Source of the DNA: Mycobacterium kyogaense
GTDB lineage: Bacteria > Actinomycetota > Actinomycetes > Mycobacteriales > Mycobacteriaceae
Assembly: GCF_003254575.1 (NCBI RefSeq)
Contig: NZ_QJUA01000022.1
Span: 1 to 64,000 of the forward strand
Direction of reading: 5' to 3'
DNA length: 64,000 bases
Below, one piece after another: positions 1 through 9,033 of the stretch. A program made the position numbers and the translations under genes. The notes below the pieces were generated by a model. That model was not told the DNA's origin. It did no database searches and saw only the letters and a list, made by a program, of their open reading frames with translations. The first letter of the stretch is position 1. Each line of letters opens with the position of its first letter.

Positions 1-1218
1 TGGCAGCGGGGTGAGCGGGGTGGAGTGGTGGATGATGAGGGCGGGCGGGTGGGACCCGGCGAGGTGGGTGGAGGTGCAGCCGGTGCCGCCGTACCCACCC
101 GCCCAGCCCACACCGCTGGCGCGGTCGAGCCCCACCGTCGCCGACCAGTCCCGCGGCACCCCCAACACGCCCGACCACACGTGTTCGATCGCGGCCCTGG
201 CGGTCGACGGGAAGAAGCGCACCAGGATGTCGCGAAGCAGCCCAACGGTTCTCGGGTCAGTCGAACCGTCGACGTCGGTGCCCGAACCATAGCGGTACGG
301 CGCACCGCGGCCGCCGATCGCGATGCGGTCGTCGGCGGTGCGTTGGGCGTACATGTAGGCGTGGGCCTGGTCACCGAGCGTCTCGTAGCCGGCCCAGCCG
401 ATGTCGTCCCACACGTCGGCCGAGAGGGGCTCGGTGACGATCAGCGAGGAATTCATCGGCAGCCAGGTCCGTCGCAAACCTTCGATCTGCGCCGTAAATC
501 CCTCGGTGGCCCGCACCACGGTCCCTGCCGTGACGGTGCCTGCTTCGGTCACCGCCTGATGGGGACGAATCTCGGTGACCCTGGTCTGCTCGAAAATCTC
601 CACGCCCAGCGATTCGACCACCCTGGCCAACCCGGCGGCCAGTTTCGCCGGATGCAGTCGCGCGCAATGCGGATGCCACATCGCCCCGGTCGTGCCGCGC
701 ACGTTGATCCGCGCGGTCGCCTCGGCCGCACTCAGCAATTCGACGTCGGTCATCGGCCAGGTGCGGGCCTCCTCCACCGCGTGTAGCAGGCGGGCCTGCT
801 GGGCGGCGTTGGTGGCGACGGTGAACTCACCGCCCTTGACGACGTCACAGTCGACGCCCTCGTCGCGCGTGACGCGGATGACCTCGTCGACCGTCTCGTT
901 CATGGCGGTCTGCTGGCGGGCCACGGCCTCGCGTCCGTGTGACTTCAAGTATTGCCCGCGACCGCCGGTGATCTCGTTAGTGAGCCAGCCGCCGTTGCGT
1001 CCCGATGCCCCAAAGCCTGCGAAGCGTTGCTCCAGCATGACGATGCGCAGGTGCGGTGCCGCCTTCTTCAGGTAGTACGCGGTCCACAGCCCGGTGTATC
1101 CGGCTCCGACGATGCAGACGTCGGCCTGGGCGGAGCCGGGCAGCGGCGGGCGCGGGGGGTTGGCCCCCATGCTGTTCCACCAGAACGACACCTTGCCGTT
1201 GGTAAGGGTGGTGCTCAC
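1..1218 (-). CDS. FAD-dependent amine oxidoreductase (DAO/PuuB-like), 3' end outside window
   Basis: Reading leftward from a GTG at 1218, the protein has a Rossmann FAD-binding motif (GAGYTGLW) about 40 residues in and the FGASGRNGG motif typical of the D-amino-acid oxidase/gamma-glutamylputrescine oxidase family. The frame stays open to base 1, so about 406 residues are visible and the end lies outside the window. The start GTG overlaps the stop of the upstream permease gene (GTGA), so it is the last visible gene of the polyamine-type operon. The family oxidises amines or amino acids with FAD and releases peroxide. With the Pot-like importer it probably oxidises the imported amine. The exact substrate cannot be read from sequence. 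Confidence 0.85.
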   Translation of the reverse strand, partial: MSTTLTNGKVSFWWNSMGANPPRPPLPGSAQADVCIVGAGYTGLWTAYYLKKAAPHLRIVMLEQRFAGFGASGRNGGWLTNEITGGRGQYLKSHGREAVARQQTAMNETVDEVIRVTRDEGVDCDVVKGGEFTVATNAAQQARLLHAVEEARTWPMTDVELLSAAEATARINVRGTTGAMWHPHCARLHPAKLAAGLARVVESLGVEIFEQTRVTEIRPHQAVTEAGTVTAGTVVRATEGFTAQIEGLRRTWLPMNSSLIVTEPLSADVWDDIGWAGYETLGDQAHAYMYAQRTADDRIAIGGRGAPYRYGSGTDVDGSTDPRTVGLLRDILVRFFPSTARAAIEHVWSGVLGVPRDWSATVGLDRASGVGWAGGYGGTGCTSTHLAGSHPPALIIHHSTPLTPLP

Positions 1219-2105
1219 TTGCCCACCATCGCACTCGTCAGGCCGGCGGCGCCACCGCCGGATCCCGTTGGGTCCCGTCGCAGGATGATTGCGGCGACGC
1301 CCAGTGCGATCAGGGTCAGTACAAGCATCATCGTCGACATCGCGGCAATGTCGGGCCGCAGCGACGCCTTGAGCGAGGCGAAGATGTACACCGGCCACGG
1401 TGTCGAACCGGCCACCGAGACGAAGGACGACACGACCGTGTTGTCCAAGCTGAGGGTGAAGGCGAGCAGGGCACCCGACAGCACCGCCGGGCGGATCAGT
1501 GGCAGCGTGATGTCGGTGAAGCGCCGGACCGGTGTGGCGTAGAGGTCGGCGGCGGCCTCCTCGAGGAACTCGTTCATACCGGTCATTCTGGCCCGCACGA
1601 TGAATGTGACGACGGCACTGGCGAACAACGAGTTTGCGATGATCAGGCGCACCTGGCCGACGTTGAAGGCGGGCAGCCCCCAGTCGACGCCGAGGGTGAC
1701 GAACCAGGGGAGCAGGGAGATCGCGGACACGATCTCCGGGGTGACCAGGACCAGCCCCAGGAGGACGAGCAGCCCCGGAGCCCACCAGCCCGGGCGACGG
1801 GTCAGCGCGACCCCGGCGAAGGTGCCCAGCACGGTGGCGACCACGGCCGTTCCGGTAGCGGTGATGAGCGAGACGGTGATGGCGTTGGTGATCGCCGGGT
1901 TGGACAGGGCCGAGAGGTAGGCGTCGACGCCGAACCCGTCGAACGTCTGCAGGGTGCGACCGTTGTTGAACGAGAACACGACGATCACCACGATGGGGAA
2001 GAACAGGAACACCAGCCCCAGGACGCCCCACGCGTTCAGGATGACGTCACCGGGTCGAATCCGTTGTCGGCGAACGGGTTTAGCGGGGGACTCGACGGTG
2101 GTCAC
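1215..2105 (-). CDS. potC: Polyamine-type ABC transporter permease (PotC-like)
   Basis: A 296-residue integral membrane protein with several hydrophobic segments (for example VLGLVFLFFPIVVIVVFSF near the N-terminus) and the permease cytoplasmic loop near EEAAADLYATPVRRFTDITLPLIRP, which contacts the ATPase. The length fits the PotC family. The GTG start overlaps the stop of the PotB-like gene by four bases, and its own stop overlaps the start of the FAD oxidoreductase, so all three are translationally coupled. It forms the inner-membrane channel with the PotB-like subunit. Polyamine specificity is inferred from the whole operon. Confidence 0.88.
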   Translation of the reverse strand: MTTVESPAKPVRRQRIRPGDVILNAWGVLGLVFLFFPIVVIVVFSFNNGRTLQTFDGFGVDAYLSALSNPAITNAITVSLITATGTAVVATVLGTFAGVALTRRPGWWAPGLLVLLGLVLVTPEIVSAISLLPWFVTLGVDWGLPAFNVGQVRLIIANSLFASAVVTFIVRARMTGMNEFLEEAAADLYATPVRRFTDITLPLIRPAVLSGALLAFTLSLDNTVVSSFVSVAGSTPWPVYIFASLKASLRPDIAAMSTMMLVLTLIALGVAAIILRRDPTGSGGGAAGLTSAMVGK

Positions 2106-3058
2106 GCAGCCTCCTTCGACGGTAGTTTCAACGACGTCGCCGCGTTGACGACGACGCCGACGATCTTGAGCGCCGCCCCGACCACGGCGCTGGTGCCGAA
2201 GATCGCCAGCATCAGCAGGACGGCCATCGCAGAGCCGAGCGCCCAGTTCTGGGCGCTTTGGAACTGGGCGGCCACCATCTGTCCGACCATGCTGCCGCTG
2301 GCCCCACCGAGCACGGTGGGGGTGATGTAGTCGCCCATCAGCGGCACGAACACGAGCATCATTCCGGCGGTCACTCCGGGCAGCGCCAGGGGGACGGTGA
2401 CGTGCCAGAACGTGCTCCACGCCGTGCCGCCGAGGTCGCGGCTCGCCTCGAGCAGCTTCGGATCGAGACGTTCCAGGGCCACGTAGAGCGGCAGAATCAT
2501 CAGCGGCAGGTAGTTGTAGACCACGCCGAGCTGGACGGCCCCCGAGGTGTAGAGCACGTGCAGAGAGCCCTCGGTCAGGTGCGCCCACTGCAGGACTTTG
2601 GAGACGAAACCCTCTGGGGCTAGCGATATCTGCCATCCGATGGTGCGCACCAGGAAGTTGGTCCAGTAGGGGATGAGCACGAGCGCCAACACGACACCGC
2701 GCCACTTGGGGGCGAGTTTGACCGCCATCCAGTAGGCCATCGGGAAGGCGATGAGCAGGCAGAGCACCGTTCCGGTGACGGCGATCTTGAGTGTGCGGAC
2801 GAAGATGGCGAGGAAGGCCGGCGAGGCGGCCTGGCCGTAGCGATCCAGGGACAGCACGTCGTTGGCGTGGGTGACGTAGATGCCCGGCTTGTAGCCGAAG
2901 CTGTACCAGACCACCAAGCCGAACGGCAGGATGAAGAACAGCAGGATCCAGATGCTGATCGGCAGCGCTCCAAGCCCTTTCGGCATGGGCAGCCGGCGAC
3001 CGGGAGGCGCCACGTCGGCAACACCGGGGGGCGCCGTCACACCTTCGAGGGCGGTCAC
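2102..3058 (-). CDS. potB: Polyamine-type ABC transporter permease (PotB-like)
   Basis: A 318-residue membrane permease. A short cytoplasmic N-terminus is followed by a first strong transmembrane segment (ISIWILLFFILPFGLVVWYS) and further helices. The ATPase-contact motif lies around EASRDLGGTAWSTFWHVTVP. The start is the GTG at 3058, overlapping the stop of the substrate-binding protein (GTGA); the frame remains open upstream, but that stretch is antisense-type noise over the neighbour gene. It pairs with the PotC-like permease as a heterodimeric channel. The assignment to the spermidine/putrescine branch rests on family resemblance and gene order. Confidence 0.88.
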   Translation of the reverse strand: MTALEGVTAPPGVADVAPPGRRLPMPKGLGALPISIWILLFFILPFGLVVWYSFGYKPGIYVTHANDVLSLDRYGQAASPAFLAIFVRTLKIAVTGTVLCLLIAFPMAYWMAVKLAPKWRGVVLALVLIPYWTNFLVRTIGWQISLAPEGFVSKVLQWAHLTEGSLHVLYTSGAVQLGVVYNYLPLMILPLYVALERLDPKLLEASRDLGGTAWSTFWHVTVPLALPGVTAGMMLVFVPLMGDYITPTVLGGASGSMVGQMVAAQFQSAQNWALGSAMAVLLMLAIFGTSAVVGAALKIVGVVVNAATSLKLPSKEAA

Positions 3059-4200
3059 TTGCCCGCCGCGGCCTTGAGCTCGTCGTAGATGCCGATGATG
3101 GTGCCGTCCGCGGACGTCATCTCGCTGTAGACCAGCTTGCTCATCACCGCGTCGTTGATGAAGACCAAGTCGGGACGCTGGATACCGGCCTTGGTGGCGG
3201 CCTCCTCGATGCCTTGAATCCCCGTGTTGTACCCGATGTAGGTCAGTTCTTTGAGCGACACAGTCGGGTCGAGGACGTAGTTGATGAACTCGTAGGCGGC
3301 GTCTTCGTGGGGCGCCCCCTTGACGATCGCCCAGTTGTCCTGCCAGAGGTTCGCACCCTCCGACGGCCAGACCCACTTGTACCGCTCCGGCTCGGAGTTG
3401 GCGAGGATGCCGAGGCGGGCGTCGCCGTTCCAGCAGTGGATGAGGGCGCGCGCGGACGAGGAGATGGACGCGTTGGTCGACGACTCGAAGGCCTGCACGT
3501 GGGGCGCGATCTTGTCGAGGATGAAGGAGCGATAGGCCGCGATGTGACCGGGGTCGGTGGTGTTCTCGTCGATTCCGTTGGCCCAGAAGTAGGTGAACGC
3601 GACCTCGCCCTGGTCCTCCAGCAGCGACATGCTGCCCGACGCCTCCTTCTGCGCACAGTCGAGGAAGTCGGCCCAGGACTTCAGATCCCGCTTGACCACC
3701 GTGGTGTCGTAGACGTAACCCGTCGAACCCCAGTCCTTGCAGACGCTGTACTTGTTGCCGGGGTCGAACGTGGTGTTGACGACCTTGGGAGTGAGGTTCT
3801 TCATGTTGGGCAGCTTGGCGTGGTCGAGCTCGGTGAGCAGCCCGCCCGTCGCCATCTGCTGAACCGAGGAATGGGTGGGAACGCAGATGTCGTAACCCGT
3901 AGTGCCCTTGGCCGCACTGAGTTTGGCGATCATCTCGGGGTTGGAGCCGTAGGAATCCACGGTGATCTTCGGCCCCTTGGCCGCGGTGAAGTCGGTGAGC
4001 ACCGCAGGGTCGTCGTACTCACCCCACGTGTAGATGTTCAGACCGTCCGAGGAATTGCCGCCCCCACCCGAGGAGCTGGAGCAAGCGGCCAGGAAGGCGC
4101 CGGCCCCCAGTGCGGCGGTGCCACCGAGGAAGGCGCGGCGCGACAGCGAGCGCTTGAGCGCATGGGGGACGAGGGCGCGGACGTTGTCTGGCTGATTCAT
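3055..4200 (-). CDS. Tat-exported lipoprotein, polyamine-type substrate-binding protein (PotD/F-like)
   Basis: A 381-residue extracytoplasmic solute-binding protein. The N-terminus carries a twin-arginine motif (LSRRAFLGG) followed by a hydrophobic stretch and a lipobox (FLAAC), then a serine/glycine linker. It is therefore predicted to be Tat-exported and lipid-anchored. The mature part begins with LNIYTWGEY, the usual first strand of PotD/PotF proteins. The ATG at 4200 is preceded by a GGAGAA ribosome-binding site. It delivers substrate to the adjacent permeases. Ligand identity (putrescine, spermidine or another amine) is not determinable here. Confidence 0.88.
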   Translation of the reverse strand: MNQPDNVRALVPHALKRSLSRRAFLGGTAALGAGAFLAACSSSSGGGGNSSDGLNIYTWGEYDDPAVLTDFTAAKGPKITVDSYGSNPEMIAKLSAAKGTTGYDICVPTHSSVQQMATGGLLTELDHAKLPNMKNLTPKVVNTTFDPGNKYSVCKDWGSTGYVYDTTVVKRDLKSWADFLDCAQKEASGSMSLLEDQGEVAFTYFWANGIDENTTDPGHIAAYRSFILDKIAPHVQAFESSTNASISSSARALIHCWNGDARLGILANSEPERYKWVWPSEGANLWQDNWAIVKGAPHEDAAYEFINYVLDPTVSLKELTYIGYNTGIQGIEEAATKAGIQRPDLVFINDAVMSKLVYSEMTSADGTIIGIYDELKAAAGK

Positions 4201-4243
4201 GGTGAGTTCTCCGGATCGGCGTGTCGGGTGACGGGTGTGGTGG

Positions 4244-5389
4244 TTACGAGGTGAAGATCCGGACGGCGTCCGCCGACCAGGAGCACAGCACGGGCGATCC
4301 GAGCTCGGTGGGCGGGTTGGCGGCACGGGGCAGTCGGGCGAGGACCTGGTCGTCCTCGCGGGTGTGGACGACCAGCTGAAGGCTGTGGCCGAGTTCTGAG
4401 ACGCCGAGCAGAGTGCCGGCGACGGTGTTGACCGCGGTGTCCGTTCTCGACTCCGGTCCGGCGGCGGTCACCACCACCGATTCCGGTCGGACGGCGGCAC
4501 TGACCTCGGCGCCGCTGGCGGCGGGGACGTCGCCCTTGGTGGGGCGTGAGGAGTACAGCGAGAGGCCGTTGGTACGGACGGTCACGCCGTCGCCGTCGAA
4601 GGAGGTGATGGTGCCCGCGAAGGAGTTCTGACGACCGATGAACCCCGCCACGAACGCCGATTCGGGTGCGTCGTATACCCCTGAGGCGGTGCCGATTTGC
4701 TCGACGCGGCCGTCCTTCATCACCGCGACGCGATCGCTCATCGACAGCGCCTCCTCCTGATCGTGGGTGACGAAGATGAACGTGGTGCCCAGCTCGTGCT
4801 GAAGCAGTTTGAGCTCGACTTGCATCTCCTCGCGGAGCTTGCGATCCAGCGCGCTCATCGGTTCGTCGAGCAGCAGGACGGCGGGCCGGTTGACCAGTGC
4901 CCGGGCCAGCGCGACGCGCTGCTGCTGGCCGCCGGACAGTTGCGCCGGCTTCCTGTCGGCGAAGGCGGTCATCCTGACCATGCCCAGGGCACGGCTCACG
5001 CGGTCGGCCATCTCGGATTTCGGCACGCCCGAGCGGCGAAGTCCGTAGGCGACGTTGTCGGCGACCTTCATGTGGGGGAACAGGGCGTAGGCCTGGAAGA
5101 CTGTGTTCACCGGGCGCTTGTGCGGCGGAAGGTTTTCGACGTTCTGTCCGGAGATTTGGATCGACCCGTCGTCGGGAAATTCGAATCCGCCGATCATCCG
5201 CAGGGTGGTGGTCTTGCCGCAGCCGCTGGGGCCCAGCAGGCTGAGGAATTCTCCGGGGCGCACGTGGAGGCTGAGATCGTCGACCGCGACGGCCGAGGCG
5301 TAGGTCTTGGTCAGATTGCGCAGTTCGACCGAGCCAGCCGCCGAACTCGGCTCGGTCTTGGTCGGGGCGGTCATGTCCACGGTGCTCAC
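4244..5389 (-). CDS. potA: Polyamine-type ABC transporter ATPase (PotA-like)
   Basis: A 381-residue ATPase with Walker A (GPSGCGKTT), Q-loop (VFQAYALFPH), signature (LSGGQQQRVALARAL), Walker B (VLLLDEPMSALD) and switch histidine (FVTHDQEEAL), followed by a C-terminal TOBE-like domain of about 130 residues. This architecture is standard for PotA/CUT1-type importers. The GTG start overlaps the stop of the amidohydrolase gene (GTGA). It energises the two permeases encoded downstream. A 43-bp gap separates it from the binding-protein gene, the only loose junction in the operon. Confidence 0.93.
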   Translation of the reverse strand: MSTVDMTAPTKTEPSSAAGSVELRNLTKTYASAVAVDDLSLHVRPGEFLSLLGPSGCGKTTTLRMIGGFEFPDDGSIQISGQNVENLPPHKRPVNTVFQAYALFPHMKVADNVAYGLRRSGVPKSEMADRVSRALGMVRMTAFADRKPAQLSGGQQQRVALARALVNRPAVLLLDEPMSALDRKLREEMQVELKLLQHELGTTFIFVTHDQEEALSMSDRVAVMKDGRVEQIGTASGVYDAPESAFVAGFIGRQNSFAGTITSFDGDGVTVRTNGLSLYSSRPTKGDVPAASGAEVSAAVRPESVVVTAAGPESRTDTAVNTVAGTLLGVSELGHSLQLVVHTREDDQVLARLPRAANPPTELGSPVLCSWSADAVRIFTS

Positions 5390-7038
5390 GCCGACACCAG
5401 CGTCGCGCTCGCGTCATAGACGACGTCGCCGCCGATGATCGTGTAGGCCACCGTGGCCGAACCGATTTCGGCGACGGGGGCGGCGAAGATGTCGCGGTCG
5501 AGGATGACGATGTCGCCCGCCTTGCCGAGTTCGATGCTGCCCGAACGTCCTTCGTCGTGGTTGAGGTAGGCGGTACCGAGAGTGTGGGCGATCAACGCGT
5601 CGGCGAGCGACAGCGCTTGCTCGCCGAGGAATGGCATCACCGCGGACCCCGTGGCGCCCACCGGCGCGCGGTTGACGGCGGTGTGGATGATGTGGATCGG
5701 GTTGCCCGTGCTGACCGGCCAGTCGCTGCCCGACGCCAGGGGCGCGCCCGCCCGATGCAGCGATCCGAAGGGGTACTGCCAGGCGGCGCGGCGGGTGCCG
5801 AGGAAGGGGATCGTGAGGACGTCCATCTGTGGTTCGTGTCGGGCCCACAGCGGCTGCATGTTGGCCACCACGCCCAGTTCGGCGAAGCGGGGGACGTCGT
5901 CGGGGTGCACCACTTGAATGTGGGCCAGGGTGTGCCGAAGGTCTTTGTCGCCGTTGGCCTTCCTGGCCGCTTCGACGGCGTCGAGTGATTCGCGGACGGC
6001 TCGGTCGCCGAGGGCGTGGAAGTGCAGTTGGAAGCCCAGTGCGTCGAGTTGAGTGGCGATTTCGATGAGGGTGGTCGGATCCACGAAGCTCTTGCCGGTG
6101 TTTTCGCCGGGGCAGCCACACGAGTCGAGGTAGGGCTCGAGCATCCCGGCGGTGAAGTTCTCGGCGACGCCGTCTTGCATGATCTTGACGGTGGTGGCCT
6201 GGAATCCGGCCGCCAGCGCACGTTCGCGCTTCTCGGCGAGCTCGGGTATCTGCTCGAGGCCGCGATTGCGGTCCCACCAGAGGGCACCGACCACGTGCGC
6301 CTTCAGCTCGCCGGATGCGGTGACCCGCAGGTAGGAGTCGAGGATGTCGGGGGTGTCGTTGGTGGCGCCGACGATGGCGTCATGCCAGGCGGTGACGCCC
6401 CACTCGAGGAGTTGGCGCTGGGCGACCCTCAGGGCCTCGTCGAGGTCGTCCTGGGTCGCCAGGGGGATGTGGCGGGCGACCAGACCCATGGCTCCCTCTT
6501 GCAGGGTGCCGATCGCGTGGCCGTCGGCGTCGCGTTCGATGCGTCCGTCGAAGGGGTCGGGCGTGGAGTCGTCGATGCCGGCGATCTCCAGGGCCTTGGA
6601 GTTGACCCAGGCGCCGTGTCCGTCGCGGTTGGGGAAGAACGCAGGGCGGTCGGGGACGACGGCGTCGAGGGCAGCGGCCGTCGGCAGGCCGCCGGGGAAC
6701 GAGTCCATCGACCAGCCGCCACCACTGACCCACGGCACGTCCGGATTGTCGGCGGCGTACTCGGCAATGCGGGTGAGGTAGCCCTCGGCGGTGTCATACG
6801 GCGTGAGGTCGCAGGCGATCATGTCCAGGCCGGCGTGGTACGGGTGGATGTGACAGTCCTGGAAACCGGGGGACACGAGGCCTCCCGCCGCGTCGATCTC
6901 CACAGCGCCGGACGCTTCGAGCGCGCCTGCGCCGATCGCGGTGATGACACCGTCTTCGACGAGGAGCGGCTCTTCGACGATGCCTGCGGGCGTGAAGACG
7001 TGGCCACCGGTGATCAGGAGTCGGTGCGGTGTGGTCAT
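5386..7038 (-). CDS. YtcJ-type metal-dependent amidohydrolase
   Basis: A 550-residue amidohydrolase of the amidohydrolase-3/YtcJ family. An N-terminal beta-sandwich strand (GGHVFTPAG) precedes a TIM barrel with the metal-binding HxH motif in QDCHIHPYHAG, later histidines in HFHALGDRAV and THIQ-like LAHIQVVHP, and the terminal aspartate region ASGSDWPVS. It hydrolyses an amide-type bond in an unknown substrate. The ATG at 7038 overlaps the stop of the regulator gene (ATGA), and its own stop overlaps the ATPase start. Its position inside a Pot-like operon suggests that it processes an amide or acylated amine before or after uptake. Confidence 0.88.
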   Translation of the reverse strand: MTTPHRLLITGGHVFTPAGIVEEPLLVEDGVITAIGAGALEASGAVEIDAAGGLVSPGFQDCHIHPYHAGLDMIACDLTPYDTAEGYLTRIAEYAADNPDVPWVSGGGWSMDSFPGGLPTAAALDAVVPDRPAFFPNRDGHGAWVNSKALEIAGIDDSTPDPFDGRIERDADGHAIGTLQEGAMGLVARHIPLATQDDLDEALRVAQRQLLEWGVTAWHDAIVGATNDTPDILDSYLRVTASGELKAHVVGALWWDRNRGLEQIPELAEKRERALAAGFQATTVKIMQDGVAENFTAGMLEPYLDSCGCPGENTGKSFVDPTTLIEIATQLDALGFQLHFHALGDRAVRESLDAVEAARKANGDKDLRHTLAHIQVVHPDDVPRFAELGVVANMQPLWARHEPQMDVLTIPFLGTRRAAWQYPFGSLHRAGAPLASGSDWPVSTGNPIHIIHTAVNRAPVGATGSAVMPFLGEQALSLADALIAHTLGTAYLNHDEGRSGSIELGKAGDIVILDRDIFAAPVAEIGSATVAYTIIGGDVVYDASATLVSA

Positions 7039-7673
7039 GGTGTCATTCCTCGAGGTGGGGTGATCGGGTTGGCGTCGATGGGCGGGGTGAGGTGGGAGGT
7101 GATCCACATGGCCTGGGCCGGGGTGGCCCCGACGTTCACGGCGCGGTGGGGAATCGAGGAGAGGTACTCGACGCTGTCGCGAGGGCCCAGGACGTGTGTC
7201 TCGGTGCCGATCGAGATCTCCATGTGGCCGGTCAACACGTAGAACAGTTCCTGGGCGTCGTCGTGGGCGTAGGGCTCCGGGCCCGTCGAACCGCCGACGT
7301 CGAAAGTGCCCTCGTAGACCTCGAGTTGGCGGATCGGCGGCCGCGACAGGAGCAGCTTCTGCAGTCCGCCTTCGCTGGAGAACACGGGTCGCTCGTGGGC
7401 CCGGAGGATCGGTCGGGAGACGGGGGCTTCGTCGCTGAGCAGGTCGGCGACCGAGACGCCGACCGCGGCCGCGATGCGCTTGAGCACGCTGACCGACACC
7501 CCGCACTTGCCGTTCTCCAGTTGACTGATGAAGCCTGCGCTCACCCCGGCGCGGCCTGCCAAGTCGCGGGTGGACAGCCGCGCGCGTTCGCGGGCGTCGC
7601 GCATTCGGATGCCCAGCGTGGCGCGTACGGCGGCGTCGGTTGTTGGGGTGGCCGTCACGGGCTCAGAAATCAC
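7035..7673 (-). CDS. XRE-family regulator with C-terminal cupin domain (PuuR-like)
   Basis: An N-terminal helix-turn-helix (about residues 20-75, including RAGVSAGFISQLENGKC) is followed by a cupin domain (EPYAHDDAQELFYVLTGHMEI). This is the layout of PuuR-type regulators of amine catabolism. An in-frame start exists at 7697 but lies inside the inverted repeat 7685-7703, so I favour the GTG at 7673, which is preceded by AAGAGG. The gene heads the leftward operon and overlaps the amidohydrolase by four bases. It is probably a ligand-responsive repressor of the operon and of itself. Confidence 0.85.
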   Translation of the reverse strand: MISEPVTATPTTDAAVRATLGIRMRDARERARLSTRDLAGRAGVSAGFISQLENGKCGVSVSVLKRIAAAVGVSVADLLSDEAPVSRPILRAHERPVFSSEGGLQKLLLSRPPIRQLEVYEGTFDVGGSTGPEPYAHDDAQELFYVLTGHMEISIGTETHVLGPRDSVEYLSSIPHRAVNVGATPAQAMWITSHLTPPIDANPITPPRGMTP

Positions 7674-7684
7674 ATACCTCTTTT

Positions 7685-7703
7685 CGTTAAGAATCACTTA
7701 ACG
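7685..7703. promoter_or_regulatory. Inverted repeat, probable operator of the XRE/cupin operon
   Basis: A perfect 7-bp inverted repeat, CGTTAAG and CTTAACG, separated by AATCA, lies 12 bp upstream of the preferred regulator start. Its size and position suit an autoregulatory HTH operator. Binding is inferred. Confidence 0.5.
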
Positions 7704-7825
7704 CTTTGCTTACCGCGGAACGCTAGGGCTCTCACAGGGTTCTCGCAACAGAACGGCATGTTTCGGCCCAACTATTAACTTCTACGAAACGCCCCGCGGC
7801 CGTGACGGATCCGTCGGTTTGATCG

Positions 7826-7848
7826 GAGTCGTTGAGAATCAACGACTC
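7826..7848. repeat. Perfect inverted repeat (10-bp arms, 3-bp loop)
   Basis: GAGTCGTTGA and TCAACGACTC are separated by GAA. There is no T-tract on either side. It could be a mycobacterial-type hairpin terminator for the leftward gene at 8354-8974, or an operator. Confidence 0.5.
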
Positions 7849-8093
7849 TCGACGCACACTTCGCGTCGACCGGCATCAGCCGACGGTGGCGACGCCGCCC
7901 GTCGAGATGGTGAACCTGCGCCCCTGCGCCGCCGTGCACGTTAACGCCGGTCCGCGCCGAACAGCATCGCGACGCCCCAGCGCCACCGTCTGGCCATAGG
8001 CCAGTGTCGGTGTGCCCCCGGCGGCGTCCCCGACGCATGACTCGCATCGCTTTCTTTGGACTGGCCGCGACGACGGACTCGCTGACTCCGTGT

Positions 8094-8162
8094 GCGTCTC
8101 GGTTGTCCGTTCCCAGTCAGCTTGGCGGTTCGCCGCAGGAACCGCCAGCTTGACCGAGACGC
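8094..8162. repeat. Long nested inverted repeat
   Basis: Outer perfect arms GCGTCTCGGT (8094-8103) and ACCGAGACGC (8153-8162) enclose inner arms 8116-8131 and 8139-8154, which match at 13 of 16 positions (core TGGCGGTTC / GAACCGCCA). This could be a structured RNA, a terminator or a remnant of a mobile-element end. Confidence 0.5.
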
Positions 8163-8353
8163 GATCCCGCGGGTCCGTCTCATCTGAATTAGCGGTTATG
8201 GTCGGCTGTATACCCGCAAGCGACTCGCGCGCGGAAAGCAGTTCGAGACTGGATGAGACGAACTCGCCTGGGGTTTCGCGACGGGGGAGCGGCGTGTATG
8301 ACGCGTCTCAGTTTTCTAGAAACGACACGGAGGAACACCGCTGAGCGCTTCGC

Positions 8354-8974
8354 TCACGACCACGAGGTGAAATGAGTCGGAAGCCGACTGACCCAGAACT
8401 CTATGTCCCCCCTGGACCCGAGTCTCACTACACGCAGACTCGGATGCAGCTCGGTGACAGCAGGCATCCGGTCGCGGAGCTTGTTTCGGGTACGGATACC
8501 CCAGCGCATAATGTGATCAGGATCGGTGAAGAAATTAAGGAGTGGCCCCTCGTATTTGCCGTTCCACAGCTCGACCTTCCGCAACCGTCTGTGAACTGTG
8601 CGGCGCGTGAGTTGATGCAGGGTCAGCGGCGTAGGGAGGTCCAGCCAAATAAGCGTGTCAGCGCGTTCGAGGATTTCTGTGCGGACCGCGGAGTACTGCC
8701 ACTCGACCACCCATGAATCTCCGGAAATGACCGCCTCCACGTCGCGGACGAAGTCGCGTCGCGGTTCCCAGTTTGGACTGTGGAACAGGCTGCCGATTTC
8801 AATGTAGGTCAGATCCAGTCGGCGCGAAATTCGTTGGGCCAGAGTCGACTTGCCAGATCCCGTCACACCAGCGATAGCGATGCGTTGCGGTTGCCAGGTG
8901 ACTGGATGGGCCACCGTCAACACGTACCTGAGCGTAGCGCCAGCGCAATCCGAGAGGATCTGAGCCCTCTTCAC
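8354..8974 (-). CDS. P-loop NTPase, small-molecule/adenylate-kinase-like
   Basis: Up to 206 residues. Walker A is GVTGSGKST, about 35 residues in, and the following RISRRLDLTYIEIGSLFHSPNW resembles the topology-modulation/adenylate-kinase-like P-loop family. A lid-like arginine cluster (RRTVHRRLRKVELWNGKYEG) follows. These proteins are cytoplasmic nucleotide-dependent kinases of unknown substrate. The first ~18 residues are poorly conserved in character, so translation may begin at a GTG nearer 8920. The gene stands alone between two non-coding regions. Confidence 0.7.
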   Translation of the reverse strand: MKRAQILSDCAGATLRYVLTVAHPVTWQPQRIAIAGVTGSGKSTLAQRISRRLDLTYIEIGSLFHSPNWEPRRDFVRDVEAVISGDSWVVEWQYSAVRTEILERADTLIWLDLPTPLTLHQLTRRTVHRRLRKVELWNGKYEGPLLNFFTDPDHIMRWGIRTRNKLRDRMPAVTELHPSLRVVRLGSRGDIEFWVSRLPTHFTSWS

Positions 8975-9033
8975 TCTCCAGAAGTGAGACGAGGCGACAT
9001 TCGTCGGCGAGGCCGACGTGTGTGGTCGCCCGG

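Larger units (their letters stand above)
7704..8353. other. Non-coding stretch with hairpins
   Basis: About 650 bp between the XRE operon and the P-loop gene. Open frames here are short and compositionally unconvincing. It holds the 7826-7848 and 8094-8162 inverted repeats and a 10-bp palindrome TTTCTAGAAA at 8313-8322. Presumably it includes the operon promoter at its left end. Confidence 0.5.
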
